Origin: Planotetraspora kaengkrachanensis
GTDB lineage: Bacteria > Actinomycetota > Actinomycetes > Streptosporangiales > Streptosporangiaceae
Direction of reading: 5' to 3'
Assembly (NCBI RefSeq): GCF_016862895.1
Contig: NZ_BONV01000008.1
Location: forward strand, 1 to 64,000
DNA: 64,000 nt
The translations under genes were made by a program, and so were the position numbers. A model generated the notes under the pieces. It made no database searches and was not told the DNA's origin. It was given only the letters and a program-made list of their open reading frames with translations. Shown here one piece after another: positions 17,039 to 26,628 of this stretch. The stretch's first letter is position 1. Each line of letters starts with the position of its first letter.

Positions 17039-18520
17039 TCACGGGGGCGTGTCCCCGCGGTCCGCCTCGATCGCGCGGACTTCGTCGATGTCGGCCAGCC
17101 GGCGCATCCCGTACACGCTGCGCGCCGTGCGGGGGTTGGCGGCCAGGAGCTCCTCGTTGCGGGCGACGAACGACCAGTATCCGGTGGTGAAGGGGCAGGC
17201 GTCGGCCCCCGTCCGCCGGTCGGGCCGGTACCGGCAGGCGTGGCAGAAGTCACTCATCCGGTTGATGTACGCCCCCGCGGACGTGTACGGCTTGGTCGCG
17301 AGCACGCCACCGTCGGCGTGCTGGGACATGCCGACGACGTTGGGCGTCATCACCCAGTCGTAGCCGTCGACGAAACACCGGTGGAACCAGTCCGTGAGCA
17401 GTCCCGGCTCGAACGCCCGCTGGATGGCGTAGTTGCCGAGCACCATCAGCCGGACGATGTGGTGGGCGAACCCGTGGTCGCGGACCTGGCCGAGCGCCCA
17501 CGACAGGCAGCGCGCCTCCACCGCGTCCGCGTCGAGTTCGGCGAACCACTCGGGGAGCGCGGTGTGGGCGGACAGGCGGTTCTCCCTGCGATAGCCGGGC
17601 CCGAGATGCCAGTAGAGATGCCAGATGTAGTCGCGCCACCCGATGAGCTGCCGGATGTAACCCTCGGCGCTCCGCAGCGGCACTCGGCCCTCCTGGTAGG
17701 CCCTCTCGGCCTCCCGCACACAGTCCATGGGATCGAGCAGGCCGAGGTTCAGCGCGGGCGACAACAGGCTGTGGGCCATGACCGGGTCGTCCGACGACAT
17801 CGCGTCCTGGTACGGCCCGAAGCACGGCAACCGGTGGGCGACGAAACGGGCCAGCGCCTCGGCTGCCTCCGCCCGGGTCGCGGGGAAGGAGCGCGGGCCG
17901 TCCCTGCCGACGAAGGCGACCACGCCGTCGCGTTCCCAGCGGTCGAGATCCCGCCGGACCTCCTCGTCGATCTCGTCCTCGTCCGGGCGCCACGGCCCCG
18001 GCACGCCGAAGCCGCCCCGCGGCGGCGGTTCCCGGTTGTCCGCGTCGAAGTTCCACCGGCCGCCGGCGGGTTCGTCCCCGTCCATCAGCACACCCAGGCG
18101 CCGCCGGGCGTCGCGGTAGAAGTCCTCCATGAGCAGCCGGCGGTCGCCCCGCCCTTCTGCCCAGGCCGCGAAGTCCTCCCGCGTCGTGGTGAAGCCACGG
18201 GCCGGCAACACGGTCACCCGCGCCCTGCCGGAGACGAAGGCCGCCGCCGCATGGCTGGTCGGGTGGCACACGGTGAGCGGCTCCCCGGCCGCGTCGAGGG
18301 CCTCGCCGTACGTGCGGGTCCTGGCGAAGATCACCCGGTCTCCGAGCTCCGCCGCCCGGTGGCGCAGGGCGGACAGGACCAGATGGGCCTTCTGCCGGTG
18401 GAAGCGCCTTCGCTCGAGCACCGAGCGGGCCTCCACCAGCAGCACCGGCTGGTCGTCGTCGTCCAGGAAGTGGTCCCCGAGCTGGTCGGCGAACAGCCAT
18501 CGCCTGTGTCCGGTCCCCAT
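17039..18520 (-). CDS. Cryptochrome/photolyase-family protein of the Fe-S (PhrB-like) class
   Basis: 493 residues, the usual length for FeS-BCP prokaryotic (6-4) photolyase relatives. The N-terminal Rossmann part begins RRWLFADQLGDHF and is followed by a helical FAD domain with IGWRDYIWHLYW and the FAD-loop region PNVVGMSQHADGG. Four Cys suitable for the 4Fe-4S cluster are present: one in HRCFVDG, then CHAC and the Cys of DACPF, with C-x2-C-x12-C spacing as in PhrB. Members repair UV photoproducts with blue light or act as photoreceptors. The gene is single and divergent from the Rrf2 regulator. Confidence 0.9.
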   Translation of the reverse strand: MGTGHRRWLFADQLGDHFLDDDDQPVLLVEARSVLERRRFHRQKAHLVLSALRHRAAELGDRVIFARTRTYGEALDAAGEPLTVCHPTSHAAAAFVSGRARVTVLPARGFTTTREDFAAWAEGRGDRRLLMEDFYRDARRRLGVLMDGDEPAGGRWNFDADNREPPPRGGFGVPGPWRPDEDEIDEEVRRDLDRWERDGVVAFVGRDGPRSFPATRAEAAEALARFVAHRLPCFGPYQDAMSSDDPVMAHSLLSPALNLGLLDPMDCVREAERAYQEGRVPLRSAEGYIRQLIGWRDYIWHLYWHLGPGYRRENRLSAHTALPEWFAELDADAVEARCLSWALGQVRDHGFAHHIVRLMVLGNYAIQRAFEPGLLTDWFHRCFVDGYDWVMTPNVVGMSQHADGGVLATKPYTSAGAYINRMSDFCHACRYRPDRRTGADACPFTTGYWSFVARNEELLAANPRTARSVYGMRRLADIDEVRAIEADRGDTPP

Positions 18521-18602
18521 ATCTCATGCTAGGCAGGGGGCCGCCGGCGATCTCCGGCGCGTCAGTTGCGAGGTTGCCGTCTAACCAATGCCAACCAGGC
18601 GG

Positions 18603-18608
18603 GATAAT
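18603..18608 (+). promoter_or_regulatory. -10 element for a leaderless Rrf2 transcript
   Basis: GATAAT ends 7 bases before the ATG at 18616, which places the expected transcription start at or next to the start codon. No Shine-Dalgarno sequence fits in that space. No good -35 was found. Confidence 0.5.
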
Positions 18609-18615
18609 CGACTAC

Positions 18616-19080
18616 ATGCGACTTTCTGCCCGTGTCGACTACGCCCTCCGTGCCGCCGCCGAGCTCGCCGCCGCAGGCGAGGGCCCCACAACGGTGGGCG
18701 AGCTGGCAAAGGGGCAGGAAATGCCCCCCAAATACTTGGAGAACATCCTCCTGCAGATGCGCCGCGCCGGTCTCGTCCGCGGTCAGCGCGGCCCCGAGGG
18801 CGGTTATGTGCTGGCCCGCCCCGCGAGCCAGATCTCCCTCGCGGACGTGATCCGGGCGGTCGACGGGCCGCTCGCCAACGTCCGGGGCGAACGGCCGGAG
18901 CATGTGGGCTACCTGGGCGCCGCCCAGGCGTTGCAGCAGGTCTGGATCGCTCTTCGGGCCAGTGAGCGGGCCATCCTCGAGGAGGTCACGCTTGAGCAGA
19001 TCGCCAAGGGTGAGCTGCCCGCGCGGGTGACCGAGCTCTCCTCCGACCCGTCGGCCTGGAACTCGCACACTCCGGTCTGA
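18616..19080 (+). CDS. Rrf2-family transcriptional regulator lacking cluster cysteines
   Basis: 154 residues from the ATG. The N-terminal winged helix MRLSARVDYALRAAAELA and the dimer region ISLADVIRAVDGPLANVRG are typical of Rrf2. There is no Cys anywhere in the protein, so it cannot bind an Fe-S cluster as IscR, NsrR or RsrR do and belongs with cluster-free members such as CymR. I chose the ATG that begins the conserved domain, not an upstream open start at 18526. The likely transcript is leaderless. Target genes are not apparent; the divergent photolyase gene is adjacent. Confidence 0.88.
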   Translation: MRLSARVDYALRAAAELAAAGEGPTTVGELAKGQEMPPKYLENILLQMRRAGLVRGQRGPEGGYVLARPASQISLADVIRAVDGPLANVRGERPEHVGYLGAAQALQQVWIALRASERAILEEVTLEQIAKGELPARVTELSSDPSAWNSHTPV

Positions 19081-19136
19081 CCACCCGGTTCCCCTTCTCG
19101 CAGGTGGCGCGGTGACGCGCCGGAGAGACGGTCCGC

Positions 19137-19922
19137 ATGCCCGAAGGTGACGCGGTCTACCGGACCGCGAAGCGGCTCAGGGAGGCCCTCGACGGGCGGG
19201 TGCTGACCCGGTCGGACTTCCGGGTGCCCCGGCATGCCACCGCCGACCTGCGGGGCCGCGCCGTGGTCACGACCGTCTCGCACGGCAAGCATCTGCTCAC
19301 CCGGGTCCAGGGCGGCGTCACGATCCACACCCATCTGCGGATGGACGGCAGCTGGCGGGTGGTGGCCACGGGGCGTCCCGCCCCGCGCGGCGACGTCGTC
19401 CGGCTGATCCTGGCCAACGCTGAGTGGACGGCGCTGGGCGTCAGGCTGGGAATGGTCGATCTCGTTCCCACGGACCGGGAGGATCGGGTCGTCGGCCATC
19501 TGGGGCCCGACCTGCTCGGCCCGGACTGGGATCCTGCGCGGGCGGCGTCGAACCTACGGGGGGATCCGGGGCGCACGATCGGGGAGGCGATCCTGGATCA
19601 GCGCAATCTGGCGGGGATCGGCACGATCTGGCGGGCCGAGACGCTCTTCGCCGCGCGTCTGTCGCCGTGGCGGACGGTGGAGTCGATTCCACCCACTGAT
19701 CTGGACTCACTGGTGGCGCTCGCGCGCCAGCTCATGGACGCGAGCAAGGACGCACCGCTACCGGTCACGACGGGCGATCTCCGGCCTGGGCGCTCACTCT
19801 TCGTGTACGGCAGGGCCCGCCGCCCCTGCCGCGTCTGCGGGAGCCCGATCAACAGCGGAGAGATGGGGGAACAGCCATACGAACGGTTGATCTTCTGGTG
19901 CCGCGTGTGCCAGCCCGGTTAG
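19137..19922 (+). CDS. nei: Endonuclease VIII-type DNA glycosylase (Fpg/Nei family)
   Basis: 261 residues. It begins [11 protein letters not shown]: the N-terminal Pro (after Met removal) is the Schiff-base nucleophile and Glu the catalytic acid. The helix-two-turn-helix region shows [16 protein letters not shown] and the C-terminal zinc finger is CRVCGSP..WCRVC. The PEGD start favours Nei over Fpg (PELP). It removes oxidised pyrimidines and nicks the abasic site in base excision repair. It ends 3-4 bases into the convergent clgR gene. Confidence 0.93.
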   Translation: MPEGDAVYRTAKRLREALDGRVLTRSDFRVPRHATADLRGRAVVTTVSHGKHLLTRVQGGVTIHTHLRMDGSWRVVATGRPAPRGDVVRLILANAEWTALGVRLGMVDLVPTDREDRVVGHLGPDLLGPDWDPARAASNLRGDPGRTIGEAILDQRNLAGIGTIWRAETLFAARLSPWRTVESIPPTDLDSLVALARQLMDASKDAPLPVTTGDLRPGRSLFVYGRARRPCRVCGSPINSGEMGEQPYERLIFWCRVCQPG

Positions 19923-20284
19923 GCGGCGACCATGTCCTTGACCTCGGGGAAACCATCGAAACCGGACTCGGGGATACCGCCCGGCACGGTCTCGGAAACA
20001 GGCAGCCTCTCGTGCTCCGGCACGTCGGCCATGACGGGAGCGGCCTGGAGTTCGGCGAGCGCGAACTGGTCGGACACCTCACGCAACACCTGTGAGAGCG
20101 GCACGCCCAGGGCGCCGCAGATCGAGGCGAGCAGCTCCGACGAGGCTTCCTTCTGGCCGCGCTCGACCTCGGACAGGTATCCGAGCGAGACGCGCGCGAG
20201 CGTGGAGACCTCGCGAAGGGTGCGATTCTGCCGCACCCTCAGCCGCCGCAGCACGTCACCGAGCAGCTGACGCAGCAGGACCAT
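19919..20284 (-). CDS. clgR: ClgR-type XRE-family activator of proteolysis genes
   Basis: 121 residues from the ATG at 20284, which follows GGGGAGGGAGCGAC; the open frame continues upstream but without family similarity. The helix-turn-helix region [32 protein letters not shown] (read in two parts) is characteristic of ClgR. ClgR activates clp and lon protease genes in actinobacteria. The C-terminus ends MVAA, a two-Ala end like those recognised by ClpXP, consistent with its known conditional degradation. Last gene of the ftsK-rimO-pgsA-cinA block. The 253 bp upstream hold no gene; a GTTCGCTGG half-site-like sequence at about 20515 could serve autoregulation. Confidence 0.88.
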   Translation of the reverse strand: MVLLRQLLGDVLRRLRVRQNRTLREVSTLARVSLGYLSEVERGQKEASSELLASICGALGVPLSQVLREVSDQFALAELQAAPVMADVPEHERLPVSETVPGGIPESGFDGFPEVKDMVAA

Positions 20285-20537
20285 CTGTCGCTCCCTCCCC
20301 AGCGGGGGCGCCTTGACGACGCCTCGCGCGGTGGGTTCATGTCGCCCGTTCTTCGAACGCCCTTCGTACATGCTCCTCGCCGTCATCATCGATTCGCTCG
20401 GCCCCTTCGCCGGACGCGTGCCTGACTTGCTCCTCGCCGATGGCTCACGGACCTCACTCACACATCCACCGTACCTGTAGAGGGCAACACCGCGGCAGAC
20501 CGTGGTGAGCATGTTCGCTGGTGACGTAACGCGGTAA

Positions 20538-21032
20538 TCACCCAGAATGTTCCCCCGTATTTGCCTCCAGCACACCTACGAGCAGGCCCAAAGCCTCCAG
20601 ACATGTCCCGCTTCGTATCGCTTCGCGATCTCCGTCTAGGCGCAGATCCCGGTGCCAGACGCGGTCTCCGGGGCCCCGCAGGGCGATGTGGACCGTGCCC
20701 ACCGGCTTGCCGTCCTGAGGATCGGGCCCGGCCACCCCGGTCACCGCCAGCCCGTAATCGGAGCCTGTGAGTTCGCGCACTCCGGCCGCCATCGCCGCGG
20801 CGACGCCGGGGTGGACCGCGCCCTCTCTGTCCAGCAGTTCCGGGGGAACCCCGAGCAACGACGCCTTGAGTTCGGTCGCGTAGGCGATGACCCCGCCCCT
20901 GAACGCCGCGGACGCCCCCGCCGGGCCGGTCAGTGTCGCGCCGAGCAGGCCGCCCGTCAGGGACTCGGCCACGGAGATCGTGAGGTTCCGCCGGATCAGC
21001 GACGCGAGGACCCGCGTGGCGTCGGCCGTCAT
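20538..21032 (-). CDS. cinA: CinA C-terminal domain protein (nicotinamide-nucleotide amidase)
   Basis: 164 residues: only the CinA C-terminal (PncC) domain, with [16 protein letters not shown], the [17 protein letters not shown] segment and [21 protein letters not shown] (read in parts). Known members deamidate NMN to nicotinate mononucleotide in pyridine-nucleotide recycling. It starts at the ATG overlapping the pgsA stop by 4 bp. The same order pgsA-cinA-clgR is widespread in actinobacteria. Confidence 0.93.
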   Translation of the reverse strand: MTADATRVLASLIRRNLTISVAESLTGGLLGATLTGPAGASAAFRGGVIAYATELKASLLGVPPELLDREGAVHPGVAAAMAAGVRELTGSDYGLAVTGVAGPDPQDGKPVGTVHIALRGPGDRVWHRDLRLDGDREAIRSGTCLEALGLLVGVLEANTGEHSG

Positions 21033-21691
21033 TCGGACCGCGCCGCCTTGGCCACCCGCCTGAGCCGGATCGCCCGGAACACGTAGTCGGCGCCGGTTCC
21101 GACGGTCACGATCAGGGCGAGCCCCAGTGTGATCCACCGGAGCGGGCCGGGGACGCCGGGCAGGATGTACAGGCCGATGGCGACGATCTGCAGCACGGTC
21201 TTGATCTTGCCGCCGTAACTCGCCGGGATGACGCCGTGCCGGATCACCATGAAGCGCAGAAGGGTGACGCCGGCCTCCCTTGCGATCACGACGATGGTCA
21301 CCCACCAGGGGATCTCCCCCAGGATCGACAGGCTGACGAGCGCGGAGCCGATCAGCGCCTTGTCCGCGATGGGATCGGCGATCTTGCCGAAATCGGTGAT
21401 CAGGGCGTACTTCCTGGCGAGCCACCCGTCGAGCTGGTCGGTGACAGAGGCGACGACGAATACGCCGAGGGCGGCGATCCGCCACCCCTGCCCCTCGACG
21501 AACAGGAAGACGATGAAGACGGGGACGATCGCCAGCCGGGCGATGGTCAGCACGTTGGCGATGTTCCACGTGCTGACCCGGCGGATCAGCGGCTCGGCGG
21601 CCGCGTGCGCCACAGAGGGGGGCTGAGCCGCCGTAGCGGCTTCCGGCGGGCTCGGGGCGGCGCCGGAGGGGGGTTCGATTCGATCCGTCAT
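21029..21691 (-). CDS. pgsA: CDP-diacylglycerol-glycerol-3-phosphate 3-phosphatidyltransferase family protein
   Basis: 220 residues. The CDP-alcohol phosphotransferase signature is complete: D-QL-DG-WL-AR, eight residues, then [10 protein letters not shown] Pro/Ala-rich cytosolic N-terminal tail of about 35 residues precedes five or six membrane segments. It makes phosphatidylglycerophosphate, the precursor of phosphatidylglycerol and cardiolipin. It overlaps rimO upstream and cinA downstream by 4 bp each, so the three are one translationally coupled unit. Actinobacteria carry several CDP-alcohol transferases; PgsA is the best fit from context. Confidence 0.9.
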   Translation of the reverse strand: MTDRIEPPSGAAPSPPEAATAAQPPSVAHAAAEPLIRRVSTWNIANVLTIARLAIVPVFIVFLFVEGQGWRIAALGVFVVASVTDQLDGWLARKYALITDFGKIADPIADKALIGSALVSLSILGEIPWWVTIVVIAREAGVTLLRFMVIRHGVIPASYGGKIKTVLQIVAIGLYILPGVPGPLRWITLGLALIVTVGTGADYVFRAIRLRRVAKAARSE

Positions 21692-23103
21692 GCGCCTGCC
21701 TTGATCCGGGCGATCAGGTCAACCCCCTCGGAATCGACGACCACCGCCTGGACGATCTGGCCGGGGATCAGGCCGATGCCCTGAACCGTGACCGAGCCGT
21801 CCACCTCGGGCCCCTGATGAGCCGCCCGGCCCTCGTAGCCGCCGTCTCCCAGATCCTCCTCGATCAGGACCTCGAGCTCGGTCCCGATCCGCTCCTCGGC
21901 CCGCTGAGCGGTCAGCTCCTCGGCGAGCTCGCTCAGCGCGGCGACGCGCTCGTCGACGACGTCCTGGTCGAGCTTGTCCTCGAAGGAGAACGCCTCGGTG
22001 CCCTCCTCGTCGGAGTAGCCGAACACGCCGATCACGTCGAGCCGCGCCTCCTCGAGGAAGGCGGTCAGCTCGTCGAACTGCTCCTGGGTCTCCCCGGGGA
22101 AGCCCACGATGAAGTTGGACCGCACGCCCGCCTCCGGCGCGAGCTCGCGGACGCGCTCCAGCAGGTCGAGGAAGCGCCGCGGGTCGCCGAAGCGCCGCAT
22201 GCGCCGCAGCACCGGACCACTCGCGTGCTGGAAGGACAGGTCGAAGTAGGGCGCGACGCTCTCGGTCGTGGCGATGACCTCCAGGAGGCCGGGCCGCAGC
22301 TCGGCGGGCTGGAGGTAGCTGACCCTGACCCGCTCGATCCCCTTGGTCCCGGCGAGCTGCGGCAGCAGCTTCTCCAGGGCCCGCAGGTCGCCCAGGTCCT
22401 TGCCGTACGACGTCGAGTTCTCACTGACGAGCACGAGCTCGCGGACTCCCTCGCCGGCCAGCCATTCGGCCTCGGCGAGCAGCTCTTCCGGCCGCCGCGA
22501 GACGTACGAGCCGCGGAAGGCCGGGATCGCGCAGAACGTGCACCTGCGGTCGCATCCCGACGCGAGCTTCAGCGCCGCCACCGGTCCGCCGCTCAGGCGC
22601 TTCCTGAGCATCCTCGGCCCGCTGGCGGGCGCCAGGCCCTCGGGGAGGACGTCCGGGGCCGTGGCGTGCCCAGGAATGTGCGCGTGCGCGGCGGAGCGGT
22701 CCACCGGACTGATCGGCAGCAGCGTCCGCCGGTCGCGCGGCGAGTGCGGCGTCAGCGCCCTGCCCTCGAGCACGTCGTCGAGGCGCGCCCCGATGTCGGT
22801 GTAGTCGTCGAAGGAGATCACCGCGGCCTCGGGCAGGGCACCGGCCAACTGCTCGCCGTACCTCTCGGCCATGCAGCCCGCGGCAACCACCTTCGCGCCC
22901 GAGTCGGCCGCGGCGAGCAGGGTGTCGATGGAGTCCTTCTTCGCCGAGTCGATGAAGCCGCACGTGTTGACGACGATGACGTCCGGGTCATCGTCGTGCA
23001 TCTGCCAGCCGGCAGCCTCGAGCCGGGCCGCCAGCTCCTCAGAGTCGACCTCGTTGCGTGCGCAACCCAATGTGACCAGCGATACGGTTCGGCGAGAAGA
23101 CAT
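21688..23103 (-). CDS. rimO: Ribosomal protein uS12 methylthiotransferase RimO
   Basis: 471 residues with the three-part methylthiotransferase layout. The N-terminal UPF0004 domain has Cys in [24 protein letters not shown] and [11 protein letters not shown] for the auxiliary cluster. The radical-SAM motif is [17 protein letters not shown] (CxxxCxxC), and a TRAM-type domain is at the C-terminus. RimO methylthiolates a conserved Asp of ribosomal protein S12. An insertion of about 25 residues between the two cluster domains is typical of actinobacterial members. Confidence 0.95.
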   Translation of the reverse strand: MSSRRTVSLVTLGCARNEVDSEELAARLEAAGWQMHDDDPDVIVVNTCGFIDSAKKDSIDTLLAAADSGAKVVAAGCMAERYGEQLAGALPEAAVISFDDYTDIGARLDDVLEGRALTPHSPRDRRTLLPISPVDRSAAHAHIPGHATAPDVLPEGLAPASGPRMLRKRLSGGPVAALKLASGCDRRCTFCAIPAFRGSYVSRRPEELLAEAEWLAGEGVRELVLVSENSTSYGKDLGDLRALEKLLPQLAGTKGIERVRVSYLQPAELRPGLLEVIATTESVAPYFDLSFQHASGPVLRRMRRFGDPRRFLDLLERVRELAPEAGVRSNFIVGFPGETQEQFDELTAFLEEARLDVIGVFGYSDEEGTEAFSFEDKLDQDVVDERVAALSELAEELTAQRAEERIGTELEVLIEEDLGDGGYEGRAAHQGPEVDGSVTVQGIGLIPGQIVQAVVVDSEGVDLIARIKAGA

Positions 23104-23132
23104 GATGAACCTACGGTATCGGGAGTAGGCCC

Positions 23133-23864
23133 CTAACGGGCACTCGGGATGCCGAGCCCGAATGACCGCCGCACGGTCTGGCCGTCCCTCCCAAGCGTAC
23201 CGAGGTCCTTGCCGTTGACCTCCAGCCGGACCGCGCCCGCGTCACCGATGACGACCTTCACCTTGTCCTTGGCCGTCCACGTGACCGTCTTCCCCTGCTC
23301 GATGGTGCCCTGGAAGAGCCGGTGGTTCTTGGCGTCCCTGACGTTTATCCAAGCGGGCTTCACCGCGGACGCCTTGACCACGACGACGTCACGGCCCACC
23401 TGCGGCGCCTTGGCGTGCTGGACCCTGGTGTCGGACGCCCCCACGGGACCCTCCGCCGCCGTCCGGCCCGGCTTCGCGTCCGAACCCCCGAGGAGCCGCA
23501 CGATCGCGAAGATGACGACGATCGCCAGGGCCACGGCCGCGGCCATCGTCCAGTTCGGAATCCGGCGCCCGTGCTTACCGGGGAAGAGGTTGTTCACGTT
23601 GAACACGGTCGCCGCGCGGACAGGGGGGTGCGTGTCGGCGTGGACGTCGTCGTACTCCCGGATGATCGACTCCGGTTCCACCCCCAGATAGCCGGCGATC
23701 GCCCTGATGTGCCCGCGCGCGTAGAAGTCGCCCCCACACGCGGAGAAGTCGTCCCGCTCGATGCCTTGAATGATCGTTTCTCGGATATTCGTGCGATCAC
23801 TGAGCTGGCTAACGGTCAGTTCGGCGTTCTGTCTCGCCTCCGACAGAGCAGCGCCAACACTCAT
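23133..23864 (-). CDS. RodZ-like membrane protein (HTH, one membrane helix, DUF4115)
   Basis: 243 residues. The N-terminal helix-turn-helix (residues about 1-70, [20 protein letters not shown]) is followed by a positively charged linker and one membrane helix ([20 protein letters not shown], about 105-124). The outer beta-domain ends with [16 protein letters not shown]. This matches the RodZ layout, which in other bacteria links MreB to the membrane. Neighbours ftsK and rimO in the same orientation fit a cell-division/growth block. The start is the ATG without a strong ribosome site. The gene is 29 bp upstream of rimO. Confidence 0.87.
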   Translation of the reverse strand: MSVGAALSEARQNAELTVSQLSDRTNIRETIIQGIERDDFSACGGDFYARGHIRAIAGYLGVEPESIIREYDDVHADTHPPVRAATVFNVNNLFPGKHGRRIPNWTMAAAVALAIVVIFAIVRLLGGSDAKPGRTAAEGPVGASDTRVQHAKAPQVGRDVVVVKASAVKPAWINVRDAKNHRLFQGTIEQGKTVTWTAKDKVKVVIGDAGAVRLEVNGKDLGTLGRDGQTVRRSFGLGIPSAR

Positions 23865-23902
23865 TTGGTCACGCCCCCTCGCCCGAGCTACTTGTCCTAC
23901 AT

Positions 23903-23940
23903 TGCGTAGTTAATCACATTCAACCAGTAATCGCTACGCA
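23903..23940. promoter_or_regulatory. Inverted repeat between ftsK and the RodZ-like gene
   Basis: TGCGTAG at 23903-23909 is an exact inverted repeat of CTACGCA at 23934-23940. It sits in an AT-rich part of the 128-bp gap 23865-23992. Reading the minus strand, a TTGAAT -35-like hexamer and a TAGGAC -10-like hexamer lie within it with about 18-bp spacing. It may be the promoter/operator of the RodZ-like-rimO-pgsA-cinA operon. Confidence 0.35.
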
Positions 23941-23992
23941 GAGTACAGGCGAGAACACCCAAAGCATTCACCGGCACGCCGTACGGTTCTTC

Positions 23993-26506
23993 TCACTGAC
24001 CTCGCAGGTCGGCCAGGAGACCGGGCAGATCGTCGGGTTTGACCATGACCTCGCGGGCCTTGGAGCCCTCGCTCGGTCCGACGACGTTGCGGCTCTCCAG
24101 CAGGTCCATCAGTCGTCCCGCCTTGGCGAAGCCGACGCGGAGCTTGCGCTGGAGCATCGACGTCGAGCCGAACTGCGTGGAGACGATCAGCTCGGCGGCC
24201 TGGACCAGCAGTTCGAGATCGTCGCCGATCTCCTCGTCGACCTCGCGCTTCGCCGCGGCCGGCGCGGCCACGTCGTCGCGGTACTCGACCTGCATCTGGG
24301 CCTTGCAGTGCGCGACGACCTCCGCGATCTCCTTCTCGGAGACGAAGGCGTTCTGCAGCCGGATCGGCTTGCTCGCGCCCATCGGCAGGAAGAGCGCGTC
24401 GCCCTGCCCGACCAGCTTCTCCGCGCCGGGCTGGTCGAGGATGACCCGCGAGTCCGCGAGGGACGAGGTGGCGAACGCGAGCCGCGACGGGACGTTGGCC
24501 TTGATCAGGCCGGTCACCACGTCGACCGAGGGACGCTGGGTTGCGATGACCAGGTGGATCCCCGCGGCACGCGCGAGCTGGGTGATGCGGACGATCGAGT
24601 CCTCGACGTCACGCGGGGCGACCATCATCAGGTCGGCGAGCTCGTCGACGATCACGAGGAGGTAGGGGTAGGGCTGGTAGACCCGCTCGCTGCCGGGCGG
24701 CGGCACCAGCTTGCCCGCCCGGACTGCCTTGTTGAAGTCGTCGACGTGCCGGAAGCCGCTGGCGGCGAGGTCGTCGTACCTGCGGTCCATCTCCCCCACG
24801 ACCCATTCGAGGGCCTCGGCGGCCTTCTTCGGGTTCGTGATGATCGGCGTGATGAGGTGGGGGATGCCCTCGTAGGTGTTGAGCTCGACCCGTTTGGGGT
24901 CCACCAGCACCATGCGGACCTCGTCGGGCGTCGACCGCATGAGGATCGAGGAGATCAGGCCGTTGATGCAGGTCGACTTGCCCGCGCCGGTGGCGCCGGC
25001 GATGAGGATGTGCGGCATCTTCGCCAGGTTGGCGACGATCGTGCGGCCCTCGACGTCCTTGCCCAGGCCGACGATCATGGGATGGTGGTCGGCCTGCGCC
25101 ACCTGTGAGCGCAGCACGTCGCCCAGGGACACGAGGTCCTTGTCGGTGTTCGGGATCTCCACCCCGATCGCCGACTTGCCGGGGATCGGGGACAGGATCC
25201 GGACGTCAGCCGACTTGACGGCGTAGGCGATGTTCTTGGTGAGGGCGGTGACCTTCTCCACCTTGACCGCGGGCCCGAGCTCGATCTCGTAGCGGGTGAC
25301 CGTCGGCCCGCGGGTGAACCCGATCACCTGGGCGTCGATGCCGAACTGCTCGAGCACGCTCGTCAGCGCGTTCACCACGACCGTGTTGGCCTTGGTCTGC
25401 GGCTTGGGCGCGGTCCCCGAGCGCAGCACCTTCGGGTCGGGCAGCGTGTACGGCCCCGCCTGCGGGGAGAGCACGAGCTGCTCGACCTTGCGCGGCGCCG
25501 GCGTGGGGAGGGGCGGCTGCGCGGGCGACTTCGCGGGCTCGGCCTCGACGCCCTCCATCGCCTCCGCGTCGTCGACCAGGCCGGGCACGATCTCCGGGGA
25601 GTGGTCCTTCTCCGACAGGACCGGCGTGTCGTAAGGCTTGACGTTGTCGCCGACCTCGGGCTTGCCGTCCGCGGGCTTCTTGCCCCGCTTCCTCGAAGGC
25701 GTCGCGGGCTTCGGCTCGCCGCCCTCCTCCGGCCGCTGGAACAGCAGGTGCCTGATCTCGGAGAACCGCTCGGGGATCCGGTGGACGGGAGTGGCCGTGA
25801 TCACCAGCACCCCGAACCCGGACAGCATGAGCAGGAGCGGGATCGTGATGAACGCGGGCAGGATGCTCGACGGCGGGGCCGACACGATGAACCCCAGCAT
25901 GCCGCCCGCCGCCGACACCTTGTCCATGCCGTCGGTCGGGCCGCCGGAGGGATAGGGAGTGCCGTGCGCGACGTGCACGACGCCGAGCACGCCGACGAGC
26001 AGCGCCGTCCAGCCGATGCCCATCCGGCCGGTCTCCGCGTTCTGGTCGGGATGGCGCAGCAGACGCCACGCGAGCAGCGCGAGCAGGACGGGCACACACC
26101 AGGCCAACGACCCGACGACGCCGCGCAGCGCCGCGTCCACGACCAGGGAGACCCCGGTCTTGGTGTCGCGCCAGACCATCGTCGCCAGCACGATCGCGCC
26201 CGCGAGCACCGACAGGCCGACGCCGTCGCGCCGGTGCGCGGGATCGAGGTCGCGCGCGCCCTGGCCGAGGGCCCTGGCCGCCCCGCCCATGCCGTGCGCG
26301 AGCAGCAGCCACAGGCCGATGACCAGCTTGCCGATCATCAGGAAGACCCAGCTGACGGGATCCTGGCCTGTCGCCACCGCCCGCTTCTGCCCGGGCCGGG
26401 AGGACGTCCTGCCCCGGGCCGGTGAGCGCTTCGCGGAAGTCGTGCGGGACCCGGGGCGCGGTGTCGGGCGCTTCCCGGGACCCTTTCCGGACGTACGGGT
26501 GGCCAT
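23993..26506 (-). CDS. ftsK: DNA translocase FtsK
   Basis: 837 residues. A basic N-terminal tail is followed by four membrane helices (residues about 53-240), a Pro-rich linker (255-345) and the RecA-like motor with Walker A AGATGAGKST (504-512) and Walker B LLVIVDELADL. The C-terminal gamma winged-helix has STSMLQRKLRVGFAKAGRLMD (in two parts), which reads KOPS-type sequences. FtsK pumps chromosomal DNA through closing septa, in Streptomyces-type bacteria at sporulation septation. It is first in the minus-strand block and is divergent from the PfkB kinase gene; the 122 bp between them (26507-26628) must hold both promoters. Confidence 0.95.
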   Translation of the reverse strand: MATRTSGKGPGKRPTPRPGSRTTSAKRSPARGRTSSRPGQKRAVATGQDPVSWVFLMIGKLVIGLWLLLAHGMGGAARALGQGARDLDPAHRRDGVGLSVLAGAIVLATMVWRDTKTGVSLVVDAALRGVVGSLAWCVPVLLALLAWRLLRHPDQNAETGRMGIGWTALLVGVLGVVHVAHGTPYPSGGPTDGMDKVSAAGGMLGFIVSAPPSSILPAFITIPLLLMLSGFGVLVITATPVHRIPERFSEIRHLLFQRPEEGGEPKPATPSRKRGKKPADGKPEVGDNVKPYDTPVLSEKDHSPEIVPGLVDDAEAMEGVEAEPAKSPAQPPLPTPAPRKVEQLVLSPQAGPYTLPDPKVLRSGTAPKPQTKANTVVVNALTSVLEQFGIDAQVIGFTRGPTVTRYEIELGPAVKVEKVTALTKNIAYAVKSADVRILSPIPGKSAIGVEIPNTDKDLVSLGDVLRSQVAQADHHPMIVGLGKDVEGRTIVANLAKMPHILIAGATGAGKSTCINGLISSILMRSTPDEVRMVLVDPKRVELNTYEGIPHLITPIITNPKKAAEALEWVVGEMDRRYDDLAASGFRHVDDFNKAVRAGKLVPPPGSERVYQPYPYLLVIVDELADLMMVAPRDVEDSIVRITQLARAAGIHLVIATQRPSVDVVTGLIKANVPSRLAFATSSLADSRVILDQPGAEKLVGQGDALFLPMGASKPIRLQNAFVSEKEIAEVVAHCKAQMQVEYRDDVAAPAAAKREVDEEIGDDLELLVQAAELIVSTQFGSTSMLQRKLRVGFAKAGRLMDLLESRNVVGPSEGSKAREVMVKPDDLPGLLADLRGQ

Positions 26507-26628
26507 GATGCCGAAGGTACCTGGGCGGCCAGGAGATTTCGGGAAGACTCGCCGAAGGCGGAAACCTCTACACTGGCTGTCGCATAGAGGCGTGGCGGCG
26601 TTCCACTACATGGGACATGGGAGAACTC

